Below, piece by piece: positions 1-10,664 of a stretch of 64,000 bases of DNA. Numbering within the stretch: position 1 is the stretch's first letter; each line of letters opens with the position of its first letter. Where the stretch lies: positions 120,530 through 184,529 of the forward strand of contig JAKCPI010002804.1 in NCBI GenBank assembly GCA_023213315.1, given 5' to 3'. Source of the stretch: Euborellia annulipes. Lineage: Eukaryota > Arthropoda > Insecta > Dermaptera > Anisolabididae. A program made the translations under genes and the position numbers. The notes beneath the pieces are model-generated. The model worked only from the letters and a program-made list of their open reading frames with translations. It made no database searches and was not told the origin of the DNA.

Positions 1-699
1 TCTCTTATAAAATAGAGCAAACTAGTAATTGACATAAATGTGTAAGATTCAGGATTTAGTGCTGATTCTAATGCACTATTCATTATTTATATATGTTGAA
101 GAGTTTTTTTATTATTTTGAAAAGAAAAAATTCATCTGTCAAAATAAATTAAAATCGATTTTTTATTATTTTTAGGACATTCCTTGGCCGAAAATGGATT
201 GTTTTAGTTAGAATATTTTATATTTTAATTTATTCAATTCGATATCAAGCCCTAAATGTGTTTATTTAATTAAAAAACAATAAATTAAAAAATATTGGCG
301 GGAGTTGGCATTCCAAGTCGTGAGTGTCATCAACAAACCCTCATTTTATGTGGGCGTAGCTAATTAGGAAAATTCCTATGGCTTTATAATTAATTCAAGA
401 GACCAGTTTTGCATTTTGCCTCAAATCCGTGAATAAATAAGAGAGATTTAGCGATTTTTTGAAAAGCGATCTCGCGCGAGACGAAAGGCTTAGACAAGAG
501 TCACGCAAGTCTCCCTGGCTGCTCTCTGGGCGCCGATCGAATTGGAAAAAAAATTTGACGCTCTTCCATTAGTTGAAATAATTGTCGAATTGATTGATTT
601 CATCTGTTTATACTCAAATTTTATAAAATTTAATTCTAAAAATGGCTATAAAATCTTATAATGTTGCTAAATTAAGGGATCTTAAAATTTTTACTTCCC

Positions 700-1025
700 C
701 TTACCTCTATATAAGCTTACATGTACTTTTTCAGTTTTTTTCGATTTTCTCAAAATTAGCTCAAACGATTTTGATTAAAATTCAAAAATCATTTATTTTT
801 TAGATGCTCTTTAAAATGTATATTTTCATTTTGCCCTCAGAATTGTTTGAAGCAGACTTTACTCTTGTACTTAATTGGAAAGTTAGGAGAAATGGTTGCT
901 ATGGTAACAAAATATAAATATTTTTCCATACTTATAAATTTTACATCTTGGAAATCGAATGTGCCGTACCGTCGGAAACTAAATACACGTCGACAAAAAA
1001 AATCTGCTGGGCTTGTCACACCAAA
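700..1025 (+). repeat. R1 dispersed repeat, partial copy
   Basis: Partial copy of the R1 repeat (full copy at 6105-6797): the pieces ending in TTTTTCGATTTTCTCAAAAT, the block around ATAGGAAAGATAGGAGAAAT-like sequence and the start of the terminal hairpin (AAAAAATCTG at about 996) are present; the second hairpin arm is missing. Confidence 0.6.
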
Positions 1026-1674
1026 TTTTGTATACATGTTGTGGGTTGTTTATAAACAACGAGCTAGTAAAATAAAATTAACAAGTCTCATAAATTGAAA
1101 GCTGAATTTTACGTAAAAATAGGACATAAAATTTCATCCAATTCTGATATGATAGAAGCTAGAAATTTTATATACACGTAGGAAAAAATACAGTGAATAT
1201 AGATCAATGATCCTTTTTCCTCTCATCTGATTGGCTAATCGGATGGTGAGATATAATGAAAAAATAAATGTTTAAATATTAAATTTTAGCTTCATCTAAG
1301 TAATCTCTAGGAAATTCTAAACTCATTACAAAAAATCCGATGCAAATTGAATAAGCGGTTTGCGAATTAGAGACATTTGAAGATTCAATATTTTATTTCT
1401 TTTCTATGTTAATTTATTAGACGTCTTAATTCGAGCAACGGAGGGAGGGGAGCCGCCGCCCCCCCCCCCTCCCCCTGTTTTGCTCTGACCAAAGCGCGCC
1501 CCCCCTCTTTTCTGAGAAAATAAAATAATAAAAAATTAAAATTATGTCTTCGGACAGATTAAAAAGAGTTTTAAAGACTCGTAAAAAAAAAAAAAAAATT
1601 GGTAAGATGGTCACACAAATTTCTCTCAACTTTTGCTGTGCTTTTCACACCAGATTTTTTTTTATTTTTTTTAA

Positions 1675-1913
1675 ACACTCACATTCACACTCACACACAC
1701 ATTTACACATTCTTTTCGGCAAATTAGGCCATTTAAGCCTTTGACGATAATCGTAAATTATTAATATATCTATTGGGAGTCGGGCATTTCTATTTAAGCC
1801 ATTTGGTGGTATCCAAGTGGCGTTAAATAAAATCATCGGACTGCCTGACGCCCGAACCCGCGACGTTCAGTATAGAAGGGAGGCACGCTACCAATTAGAC
1901 AAAGCCCGTAGGC
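1675..1913 (-). repeat. tRNA-derived SINE, family S2
   Basis: On the minus strand a tRNA-like head carries an A-box-like TAATTGGTAGCG and a B-box-like GGTTCGGGC, followed by a body shared with 2508-2776 and 45815-45922. The tail is a (GTGTGA)-type simple repeat. This is a SINE rather than a working tRNA because the body and tail recur in each copy. Confidence 0.65.
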
Positions 1914-1939
1914 GTTTGTGTTGAGATCTATGGTCGAGA

Positions 1940-2235
1940 TATATTTCAAGATGTAAACTTTATAAACAAAGGAAAATATTTATATTTTGTACCAAGGCAA
2001 CCATTTCTCCTATCTTTCCTATATAAATAGTTATACAGTATAGTTGTACAGTATATTGAAATATACAATGAATGAAAAGGATAAGGAAAAAGACAATACC
2101 CTTATTTAAGTCATTTGGTTCCCCTATCTTTCCTATGAAGTACAAGAGTAAAGTGTGCTTCAAACAATTCTGAGAGCAAAATGAGAATATACATTTTAAA
2201 GAGCATGTAAAAAATAATTGATTTATGAATTTGGA
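1940..2235 (-). repeat. R1 dispersed repeat, partial inverted copy
   Basis: Reverse-complement R1 material (CCTATCTTTCCTATGAAGTA and the flanking AAAATGAGAATATACATTTT block). With the copy at 700-1025 it forms part of the inverted interior of the foldback element. Confidence 0.55.
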
Positions 2236-2317
2236 ATCTAAAGTGTTTTAAACTTTCAAATTATAATTTACCGCAGCGCGGTAAAATAGAATGATAGGAA
2301 AAAAATAAATGGTGAAA

Positions 2318-2463
2318 TCTTTATTTAACAAGACATGTGAGTGTTTTTTATTGATGAGGCCAAACATCCCATGGCCCCCGGGAATCGAACCCAGGATCTC
2401 CGCCTTTCCGGGGCATAGGCGTGCTTCCATTGCACCAGGCCACCGGACCCTCGACATGCACCA
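2318..2463 (-). repeat. tRNA-derived SINE, family S1
   Basis: The minus strand has a Pol III A box (TGGTGCAATGG) and a perfect B box (GGTTCGATTCC) in a tRNA-like head, followed by a short body ending near AATAAAAAACACTCACATG. The body recurs at 46150-46345, and a head fragment (GCACCAGGCCACC) is seen near 34000. Confidence 0.75.
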
Positions 2464-2507
2464 ATAATTTAGCAACATTATAAGATTTTATAGTCATTTT
2501 TAGAATT

Positions 2508-2776
2508 TAAAAAAAAAAAAAAAAAAAAAAAAACATTCACACTTTTTTCTCATTCGCACTCACACTCACACACATTCACACTGTCTTTTCGGCAACTCAG
2601 GCCATATAAGACTTTGACGATAACCGTTGTAATATATATCATCTATTGTGGGTTCAGGCATTTCTATTTAAGCCATCTGGTATCCAAATGGCTTAAATAA
2701 AATCATCGGACTGCCTGGGTCCGAACCCGCGACGTTTGGCATAGGAGGTAGGCACGCTACCTACTATGCCACACCC
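2508..2776 (-). repeat. tRNA-derived SINE S2 with 12-bp target duplication
   Basis: Inserted in the right arm of the 1-3426 foldback and flanked by the direct repeat ATTTTTAGAATT at 2496-2507 and 2777-2788, as expected for LINE-assisted retrotransposition. The minus-strand head has an A box (TGGCATAGTAGG) and B box (GGTTCGGACCC). A run of about 25 A on the + strand marks the tail side. Confidence 0.8.
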
Positions 2777-3980
2777 GGGGGCTAATTTTTAGAATTAAAT
2801 TTTATAAAATTTGAGTATAAACAGATGAAATCAATCAATTCGACAATTATTTCAACTAATGGAAGAGCATCCAATTTTTTTTCCAATTCGATCGGCGCCC
2901 AGAGCCCAGCCAGGGAGACTCGCGTAACTCTTCTCTAAGCCTTTTGTCTAGCGCCAGATCGCTTTTCAAAAAATCGCTAAATCTCTCTTATTCATTCAAG
3001 GATTTGAGGCAAAATGCAAAACTGGTCTCTTGAATTAATTATAAAGCCATAGGAATTTTTCTATTTAGCTACGCCCACATAAAATGAGGGTTTGTTGATG
3101 ACACTCACGACTTCGAACGTCAACTCCCGCCAATATTTTTTAATTTATTGTTTTTTAATTAAATAAACACATTTAGGGCTTGATATCGAATTGAATAAAT
3201 TAAAATATAAAATATTCTAACTAAAACAATCCATTTTCGGCCAAGGAATGTCCTAAAAATAATAAAAAATCGATTTTAATTTATTTTGACAGATGAATTT
3301 TTTTTTTCAAAATAATAAAAAAACTCTTCAACATATATAAATAATGAATAGTGCATTAGAATCAGCACTAAATCCTGAATCTTACACATTTATGTCAATT
3401 ACTAGTTTGCTCTATTTTATAAGAGAGAGTCACATCTATGTTTGCTTGAATTTTCGTAAATTTGCTAAAAACTAAAAAAGATATAAAATTGGTGTTTATT
3501 GATTCGTTATCTGCATTAAATACAAAATTTATACGATATCTTAAATATCTTCTACCTTTTATGTTTAATGATATTAAGCCTTCTCAAATTTTGTATCGTT
3601 TTTTGAGTATAACTCGAAAAATAATTGAGATACAAAAATAACAAAAGTAGATTCTTAATCAGTGGCGTAGTGAGCTTAACTCGCGCCCGGGGCACAACAC
3701 ACCCCCCCCGCATTCGGAAACCATAACATTATACAGGGGCGTATATAGAACTCAAAAATTTTCTTGCCTGCGGAAAATTTTTTGCCCTGCTGTTAAAATC
3801 CTTTTATATAGTGGGCTAAGTTTTGCGGAATTTTTCCCCCTTCCTGCGGAAAAATTTTATTTTTTTTGCGGAACCAAATTTTTCCGTCACGCGGAAAATT
3901 TTTTTAATTTTTTTCCCGGACATTAAAATTATTTTTTGTTTTGCGAATTTGTTTGGCGCCCCTTTGTGAGTAGCGCCCGG

Positions 3981-4861
3981 TAGGGATGAAACGATACGAG
4001 TAAATACAAGTACTTACTCGATACTTTTCTTTCGATACCAAGTACTTTTAGAATCGATACTTTGGAAACGAGTACCAAGTAGGTATCGGTCAAAAATACT
4101 CGTATCGATACTCGGTCCTCGTACGCGATGATTAGTTAGGTTGGAAGAACATTTACGTCCATTTGTTCTTGTTTACAATCGAATGGTTTCTACCACTGTA
4201 TTTTAATTTTTATTATAGGAGTGTTTAACAGGGAAACACATTGAAAAATTATTATTTTTGGATAGTACCGCTAAAACTGAATTTTTTTTTTTTGGTCGTC
4301 GTTGTTTTTTTAATTTTAAGAACTTAATGTTTTATGCCTGTGGAGATTTAATCAAGATTCTCAGGGACTTTGCAGCCTGGAGATTTAATAAAAAAATTTT
4401 ATTTATTATAATTTCTATTTGTTGACGTTTCGGACTCGAATCACGACCTTCATTAGGGCAAATATTGTCAATTATACACGATTTTCGGTATTTTAATATT
4501 CATTGCAATTAAAAATATACAATTTCTTTTGACTTTAAAATGTACAAAAATATTATCATATATTATACTTGCTACTCGAAGGTCTCCGATGTTGAAGGTC
4601 GTGATTGGCGACCGAAACGTCAGCAAATAGAAATTAAACAAAAGATTTTTATTTAATCTCCTGACTGCAAAGTTCATGCGAATCTTGAAAATATCACTAC
4701 TTACTGCTGTTTTTTCTTATTTTTAATTGTACGAAAAAATTGACCGATACGAGTAAGTATCGATGCTTTTCAATCGATACCGAGTAGGTACTCGATACTT
4801 TGCGACCGATACCTGTATCGAGTACAAGTATCGATACCTCAGTGGTATCGTTTCATCCCTA
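3981..4861. mobile_element. Nested hAT element (TAGGGATGAAACGATAC ends), TSD GCGCCCGG
   Basis: Ends TAGGGATGAAACGATAC and its inverse GTATCGTTTCATCCCTA are flanked by the exact 8-bp duplication GCGCCCGG (3973-3980 and 4862-4869), which defines a clean hAT insertion inside the 3660-4910 element. Subterminal regions are rich in GATACGAGTA/GTATCGATAC-like repeats. No transposase is encoded. A related diverged copy is at 56738-59118. Confidence 0.9.
4335..4690. repeat. Palindromic Penelope-like repeat with two hammerhead-like motifs
   Basis: Inverted arms (about 4340-4440 and 4590-4690) each contain CGAAACGTC preceded by a GGTCG stem half. The right motif pairs GGTCG with CGACC directly before GAAAC. 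The left motif, on the minus strand, reads CTAATGA, one base from the CTGATGA core, before its GAAAC box. This arrangement matches terminal repeats of Penelope-like elements, which are known to carry hammerhead ribozymes. Activity is not implied. Confidence 0.5.
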
Positions 4862-4959
4862 GCGCCCGGGGCATGATGACCCCCCTTGCCCCCCTCTCGC
4901 TACGCCACTGCCCGTTGGAACCCTCACGGCCCCCCTATTTTTTTTTTTTTTTTTTTTTT

Positions 4960-5400
4960 TACATTCTCTTGCCTATGTGTGTTCAATTTTAAACATGAAG
5001 GAATTGAGCTAGGAGGGTGAAATTTTATATTTAAGTTAGACACCCCCCTGAGGCGTGGAAATAAGCTTTTAATCAAAATCAGCCAAAAAGTACTAGTACT
5101 TTACTGATGTAGTTTTTCAGTTTTTTTCGATTTTCTCAAAATTCGCTCTAACGATTTTTTTTTTTAATTAATAAATCAACTATTTTTTAGATGCTCTTTT
5201 AAAAAGTATATTCTCATTTTGCCGTTGCAATCTCCTAAAGACCACTTCACTCTTGTTCTTCATAGGAAAGATAAGTGAAATGGTTGTCTTGGTAACAGAA
5301 TTTAAATCTTTTACTCTTTAGATTAAAATTCATATAAATCAATTATTTAGATGCCCTTTTAAAAAGTCCATCAGTAATATTTTGTGAAAATTGTTTGAAG
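4960..5400 (+). repeat. R1 dispersed repeat, partial copy
   Basis: Starts near TTCTCTTGCCTATGTGTG, with the shared block around AAGTACTAGTACTTTACTGA, then degenerates. It lacks the terminal hairpin. Confidence 0.5.
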
Positions 5401-6104
5401 TACTCAAATCATTTCATCTAAATTAAATTTTACACTTTGATATTTAACTACCCTACAGTAATACAAGATGGAAATATCGCTTGTGTTCAAATAAATATAA
5501 CGACCATGTGATGATGAGGAATTGAAAGATTTTACATCTAACTAAATACTGTAGGCCTAACTATCATTTATTTGGCAATATTCTCTGACTGCTTAATTAA
5601 TTCTTTTTTTCTCGTTCAATTTTTATAATTCTTCCAAATGTCAAAAAAAAAAAAAAATTGACTTAAAAGCTATTAAATTATTATTTTTAAAAAGAGAAAT
5701 AATATTTCTTAGAATCGAGGGGGAGGGGCGCCTGGCGACAATCAGAGCGGAGGGGAGGGGGGAGCCTGCAACTCGCCGCCCTCCCCTCCTTTGGTCAATT
5801 TAAGAGCCCGGAAATAATTACATTGGGAATGAATAAAAACTTAGATAAATCAAATGTCTATAACTCGGAAACGGCGCATCCAATTCGCATCGGATTTTTT
5901 GTAATGAGTTTAGAATTTCCTAGAGAATATTCACATGCAACTAAAATTGAATAATTAAGAATAATATTTTTTCTTTAATCTAACCATCCGTTCACCAATC
6001 AAATAAAAAAAAAAAAAAAAAAACCAATCAAATGATAGTAAAAAGGATCATCGTTCTATATTCTTTGAAATTTTCCCTTTTATCTGTATATAAAATTTTC
6101 AGTT

Positions 6105-6797
6105 TTTTTTTTACTTTCTCTTACCTATGTATATATGTAATATATATATAGAGAGAGAAAGTATTGGATTCATGTCAAAAATTCGATGTCGAGATTTTGA
6201 TGGATCTTCACGTTTTGAGGTCCCCTGAATCCAAAAAAGTGGTTTTCGCGACATGGTCTGTCTGTCTGTGTGTGTGTCTGTGTGTGTGTGTGTGTGTGTG
6301 TCTGTGTTCACTTTTAAGCATGAAGGAATTGAGCTATGAGGCTGAAATTTTATATTTAAGTTAAACACCCCCCGGGACCGGAAAAATAAGCTTTTAATCA
6401 AAATCGGCCAAAGAGTACTAGTACTTTACTGATGTACTTTTTCAGTTTTTTTCGATTTTCTCAAAATTCGCTCTAACGATTTTGATTAAAATTCAAAAAT
6501 CAATTATTTTTTAGATGCTCTTTCAAATGTATATTCTCGTTTTGCCCTCAAAATTGTTTGAAGCACACTTTACTCTTGTGCTTCATAGGAAAGATAGGAG
6601 AAATGGTTGCCATGGTAACAAAATATAAATATTTTCCCATACTTATAAATTTTACATCTGAATTCAAATATTCCCTACTGCCGGGAACTAAATACATGTC
6701 GACACAAAAAATCTGGTGTGACAAGCACAGTACACAACTTTCGATTACCGAAGGTAAGAGAAAGTTGTGTGCTGTGCGCCAGTCACACCAGATTTTT
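6105..6797 (+). repeat. R1 dispersed repeat, full-length reference copy
   Basis: This is the most complete copy of the commonest repeat in the window. Order: CTTTCTCTTACC start, a block with ATTCGATGTCGAGATTTTGA, a (TG)n tract at about 6266-6303, a middle block with AAGAGTACTAGTACTTTACT, a block with AGATAGGAGAAATGGTTGCC, and a terminal hairpin at about 6707-6797 (AAAATCTGGTGTGAC paired with GTCACACCAGATTTT, with an inner pairing of CACAACTTTC and GAAAGTTGTG). No coding capacity. The terminal hairpin and lack of TIRs recall Helitron-like non-autonomous elements, but no CTRR end was established. Confidence 0.65.
6266..6303 (+). repeat. (TG)n microsatellite within R1
   Basis: A TCTGTCTGTGTGTG tract of about 38 bases. 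R1 copies at 7860-7885 keep a shorter version, so this tract is part of the repeat and varies in length. Confidence 0.9.
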
Positions 6798-6944
6798 TTT
6801 TTAAAGTGAAATTTTTTTTAATTTCTCTTTATTAATTAGCAATTTCCGCACTCCCAATTTTTTATTAAATAAACGAATATTATATAAATTTTAAATAAAT
6901 ACCTTAGGGGTTGTCCACATATTACGTAACGCGTTTGGGGAGGG

Positions 6945-7119
6945 AGAGGCTAGGGGGTGCCTGGGGGGCATGGCCCCCCAGAAGGCTCGTGCCCCCCCCC
7001 CCCCCCTCCCAGAAAGCTCCCTGCTCCAAGAAAAATTGAGAAAATATGGGGCTTTCTAGACCCTCCGGAGAATAGCTGGTCCCATGGCCCCCCAACCAAA
7101 TTCTCTAGTTACGCCCATG
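6945..7119. mobile_element. Truncated hAT MITE (right end TAGTTACGCCCATG)
   Basis: The right end matches the complete MITEs at 44597-44746 and 55546-55692, including the GGGGTGCC and AGAAAGCTCC-like core. The left terminus is missing; the preceding bases read TTGTCCACATATTACGTAAC, another repeat end. Confidence 0.6.
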
Positions 7120-7339
7120 ATCACTAAATTGTTAACAACAATTTTATCAAGTCTTTTATTCAATTTTTTTTAAATGGTCTATTTTCCTTAATATAAATAA
7201 TTTTTCCATCCTCACTTATCCAAAATTTGCGAGTTCAAATCCATCTCGTGCACTTTTTTCATTCTTATTATTATTATCAATATTTCCTTTTATTTTTAAT
7301 GCTAACTTATAATTTCCTAAGAAATTAAATAAATAAAAA

Positions 7340-7990
7340 AAATCTGGTGTGACAAGCACAGAACACAACTTTCGAACACCGAAGGTAGATTTTTTGTGTC
7401 GACATATGTTTAGTTTTCGCCAATATATAGGAATTTTTTTTTTTTTTTTTTTTTTTTATTTATTAGGGGTACCCCTCAGATATAGGAATTCAAGATGTAA
7501 TAAAATTTATAAACATGGGGAAAATATTTATATTTTGTTACCATAGCAACCATTTCTCCTATCTTTCCTATGAAGTACAAGAGTAAAGTGTGCTTCAGAA
7601 GATTTCAATCACAAAATGAGAATATACATTTGAAAGAGCATCTAAAAAATAATTCATTTTTGAATTTTAATCAAAATCGTTAGAGCGAATTTTGAGAAAA
7701 TTGAAAAAAAAAAAAAGCTGAAAAAGTACATCAGTAAAGTACTAGTACTCTTTGGCCGATTTTGATTAAAAGCTCATTTTCTCGCCCCCGAGGGGTGTTT
7801 AACTTATATATAAAATTTCAGTCTCCTAGCTCAATTCCTTCATGCTTAAAATTGAACACAGGCAGACAGACACACACACAGACAGACCATGTCGCCAAAA
7901 GCACTTTTTTGGATTCAGAGGACCTCAAAACGTGAAGTTCCATCAAAATCTCGACATTGAATTTTTGACATGAATCCAATTTGATTCTCG
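7340..7990 (-). repeat. R1 dispersed repeat, near full-length inverted copy
   Basis: Reverse complement of the 6105-6797 copy: hairpin region first (about 7340-7400), then the AGAAATGG block, the AGTACTAGTACT block at about 7738, the (GT)n remnant near 7860-7880 and the ATTTTTGACATGAATCCAAT start. Confidence 0.6.
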
Positions 7991-8039
7991 CCATCGCCAC
8001 AAACTCCCTCCCCAGTGACAACGTCAAGGTATTTTCTGG

Positions 8040-9395
8040 GAAAATGTACTGTTCTTCCGGAGAACATCTTGAGACTCTTCATCGAAGTGTTCCGATAACA
8101 TGATGGCTGATTTCAATTGGTCGTCTTGCTTCCTCTTGGCATGTCATTCTCAAAGGTCTTTTTCACCACCTTTGATTACTTTACATCGTTGGATTTTTTT
8201 ACGGCATCATGCCGGATGAAAACGTGTGATGTATTCCAGAGCTCTTTATGAATGAAGACGTTCTTTTTAGCGTGGTGTTTTTCTAATACTGGTTGTAAGG
8301 ATTTCATCTGTTGACGAAGTCGATGGAGAAATGTGTTCATATCAGGATCTTCTTTAGGTTCTTTATTAAAGAAATAGGTTGGCAAGCGTATTAGTACCCC
8401 GTAAATGATTTCTGCGCTGCTGTTGTATTGTACTTTGGAATGATATATGAGCGTAATCCCATCATTACTGTAGGTAGTGTAGCTGCCCAGTTGTCTGTGA
8501 GTTGTGCTCTGAGAGCGGATTTGAGACAGCTATGCCATCTTTCAATTTTTCCATTTGAAGCTGGATGGTAAGCTGTTGTTTTGATGTGATGGATGTCTAA
8601 GATTTTGGAGAGTATCTCAAATAGCTTACAGTTAAACAAGGGCGGATCCAGAGGTGTTTCTCGGGGGGGGGGGGTAATCTGGTGTGACTCGTCGCACAGC
8701 ACACTATTTTTTTTCAATTTCGGTAATTTAAAAGCGCATTCTGTACTTGTTTGCCAGAATATAAATACACATCAAATTTTTGAGTATTAATTTTTAAAAT
8801 TTTACATTAAAAATAAATTTTTTTGCGAAAAAAAGGTATTTTTTTCGAATCTCGGGGGGGGGGGGGGGGTAATTACCCCCTTTACCCCCTTGTATCCGCC
8901 CTTGCAGTTAAATTGTTTGCCGCGATCCGTTGTGATGTACTGAGGTATTCCAAAACGTGAAATGAAACAGGTGGTAAGTAGCACGGATGCGATTGTCTCT
9001 GCAGACATGTCAACAACAGGTATCTGGCCTGACATCGGGAGAACTGATCGTTCATCGTCACAATATAAGTATAACCTTGGGATGGGGGAGTGGTCCTACT
9101 ATATCGATGGTGACATGGCTAAATCATCCATCTGGCTGGTTGTATGTGCCGATTGCACTCGTTGTGTGTCTCCATATTTTGGCAGGGGATACAAGTTTTT
9201 GTCCATGTGCTAATGTCTCTCTTGAGTGGTGGCCATACGAACCGTTGTTGTTCCAAATCGACTGAGCTCTAATGCCTGGATGCAAGAGGTTGTGAAGAGC
9301 TTCAAAAATGGTACATCTCATTTCAGGAGGAATGCACGGTCTCAGTTGCTTCAGTGAGTTGTCACAAATTAGTTCTGAACCATTTGGAAATGCTG
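8040..9395 (-). pseudogene. Ty3/gypsy retrotransposon integrase region (decayed)
   Basis: Minus-strand fragments in order encode the integrase part of a Ty3/gypsy pol: a zinc-binding region with an HPGIRA motif (about 9375-9124), core pieces with a DIVGP-like segment, MSAETIA and a TDRGKQF block (about 9090-8915), and TAYHPASNGKIER (about 8560-8520) followed by the rest of the core. A C-terminal GPY/F-type tail follows, with a FIRHDAVKKS segment at about 8200. Reading frames shift several times and a MITE sits inside the core, so it is a dead relic. No LTRs, gag or reverse transcriptase are seen nearby, so only the 3' part of pol survives. Assignment rests on the order of conserved integrase motifs. 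Confidence 0.85.
8637..8904. mobile_element. hAT MITE inside the gypsy integrase, TSD CAGTTAAA
   Basis: Inverted termini CAAGGGCGGATCC / GTATCCGCCCTTG are flanked by the perfect 8-bp duplication CAGTTAAA (8629-8636 and 8905-8912). Removing it rejoins the integrase core. It has G-runs and TAATTACCCCC-type sequence near the ends. A left-end fragment of the same family lies at about 53430-53470. Confidence 0.92.
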
Positions 9396-9681
9396 AAAAA
9401 ACTAAAGAAAAATATATAATTTTTTGCAGGAGATATGGCTGAATATATTATCTGCCTTCAATGTTTATTTAATTTTTTTTTTTTTTTTTATTTATTTATT
9501 TACTACATGTATTTTAAATTTTAAATTTAATCTATAAGAGAATATACCAGTATTAAATTTAAATAGATCTTTTTGAATTCTAGTGGCAAAAAGATAACCA
9601 GCCAATTCACCATCCACACTTTGGCTATATTGCAACCTTATGCATTTTGATAACTTACCTACCCCAACATGAAATTAGAAG

Positions 9682-9867
9682 TTGAAGGACAAACTTCAAT
9701 GCATTTACATAGGGATTTATATGATAATGTTTGTTTTTGAGTTATTTAGGCTCTCCAAATACTCAAAGATGCCAAAATTTTGTAATATTATCAATTGTGC
9801 TCGTAAAGGATATCAAGAGAAGTACAGATTCTTTACAGAATTAAATTTTAAACATAAAATAAGTTGA
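9682..9867 (+). pseudogene. THAP-like zinc-finger start inside the TA element (first copy)
   Basis: A short frame in arm X contains MPKFCNIINCARKGYQ followed by YRFF. This resembles the start of a THAP domain (M-x-x-x-C-x(2-4)-C with a following basic/aromatic run), but the frame stops before the C-x2-H half. The identical frame occurs in the inverted arm. This suggests the element derives from a transposon encoding a THAP-type transposase. It is too short to be functional. Confidence 0.4.
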
Positions 9868-10664
9868 ATCAACTGTCAGTGTCAGAGGTTATGCTCAATA
9901 AACAACAAGAAATTTGACTGAAACGAAGTTCAAATACACTTAAACACTTTATCTCAGGTAAATAACAAATAAAAATATCTATTTTGTTTCATATAATGAT
10001 TCAAAACATTATTTAGGATAATCAACAAAGGTGAAACATCTCACAAGTGACAAGTGGGCCTCTCCTAGCTTGAGTAGTGCTTGAATATGTGTTATAATTA
10101 AAATAAACGGATATAATCTAAGTAATAAACATATTTAAATAAAAAAGACAGCGATATGAACAACAAAGGAAGGGTTTAAAGGTATGTTTACTTTTCTTAT
10201 TCCAAATATGATTCAACCACCCATTCTACATTTACCTATATATATTTCCATTCATACATTGCAATTATTCATTATTTTCGAAATAATTTATATTTCTACT
10301 GTAAAATTTTAATTACTTAATTACTTGTTTTTTTTTTTTTTAGTTACTCAGATAGATTCTCATATATACCTGAAGAAAGGCAAAATAAACTCCTGGGATT
10401 AAAAAACAAATAAAATAAATTAATATTTATATTAATCTTTCTATATTAAATTAATATAGGCCTATAAAAATAATAATTATATGTTTTAACACATTATTTC
10501 ATAGATCTTTATAAGGTAAATGTACATATAATAAATAAATACAAACATTATATCAGGTATTTCCTGTTGTAATTCTATAAAAACCCATCCTTCCTTGTCT
10601 TTATTTATTTTTTAATAGCTATTAGCAGACAGATTTTCCAAAAGATATTAAATAAGACAAAATA

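Larger units (their letters stand above)
1..3426. mobile_element. Long foldback element with ~0.65-kb inverted arms
   Basis: The first ~670 bases recur in reverse complement at about 2466-3426 with few differences; the right arm is interrupted by a SINE at 2508-2776. The outer end coincides with the window start, so the arms may extend further left and no target duplication can be assigned. The interior (about 680-2465) holds R1 fragments, a C-rich tract near 1440-1510 and SINE copies. No transposase coding is visible, so it is non-autonomous. Family unknown. Confidence 0.75.
3660..4910. mobile_element. hAT-type MITE (CAGTGGCGTAG ends), split by a second hAT
   Basis: Terminal inverted repeats CAGTGGCGTAGTGAGC on the left and GCTACGCCACTG on the right. 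The same family at 57437-57767 has a perfect 8-bp duplication; here no flanking duplication is recognisable. The element is interrupted by the hAT element at 3981-4861, which accounts for its larger size. Confidence 0.75.

Noticed and set aside
2375..2455. Possible functional tRNA gene
   Set aside because: A and B boxes are present but the body after the B box recurs in other copies and acceptor-stem pairing is poor, so it is a SINE head.
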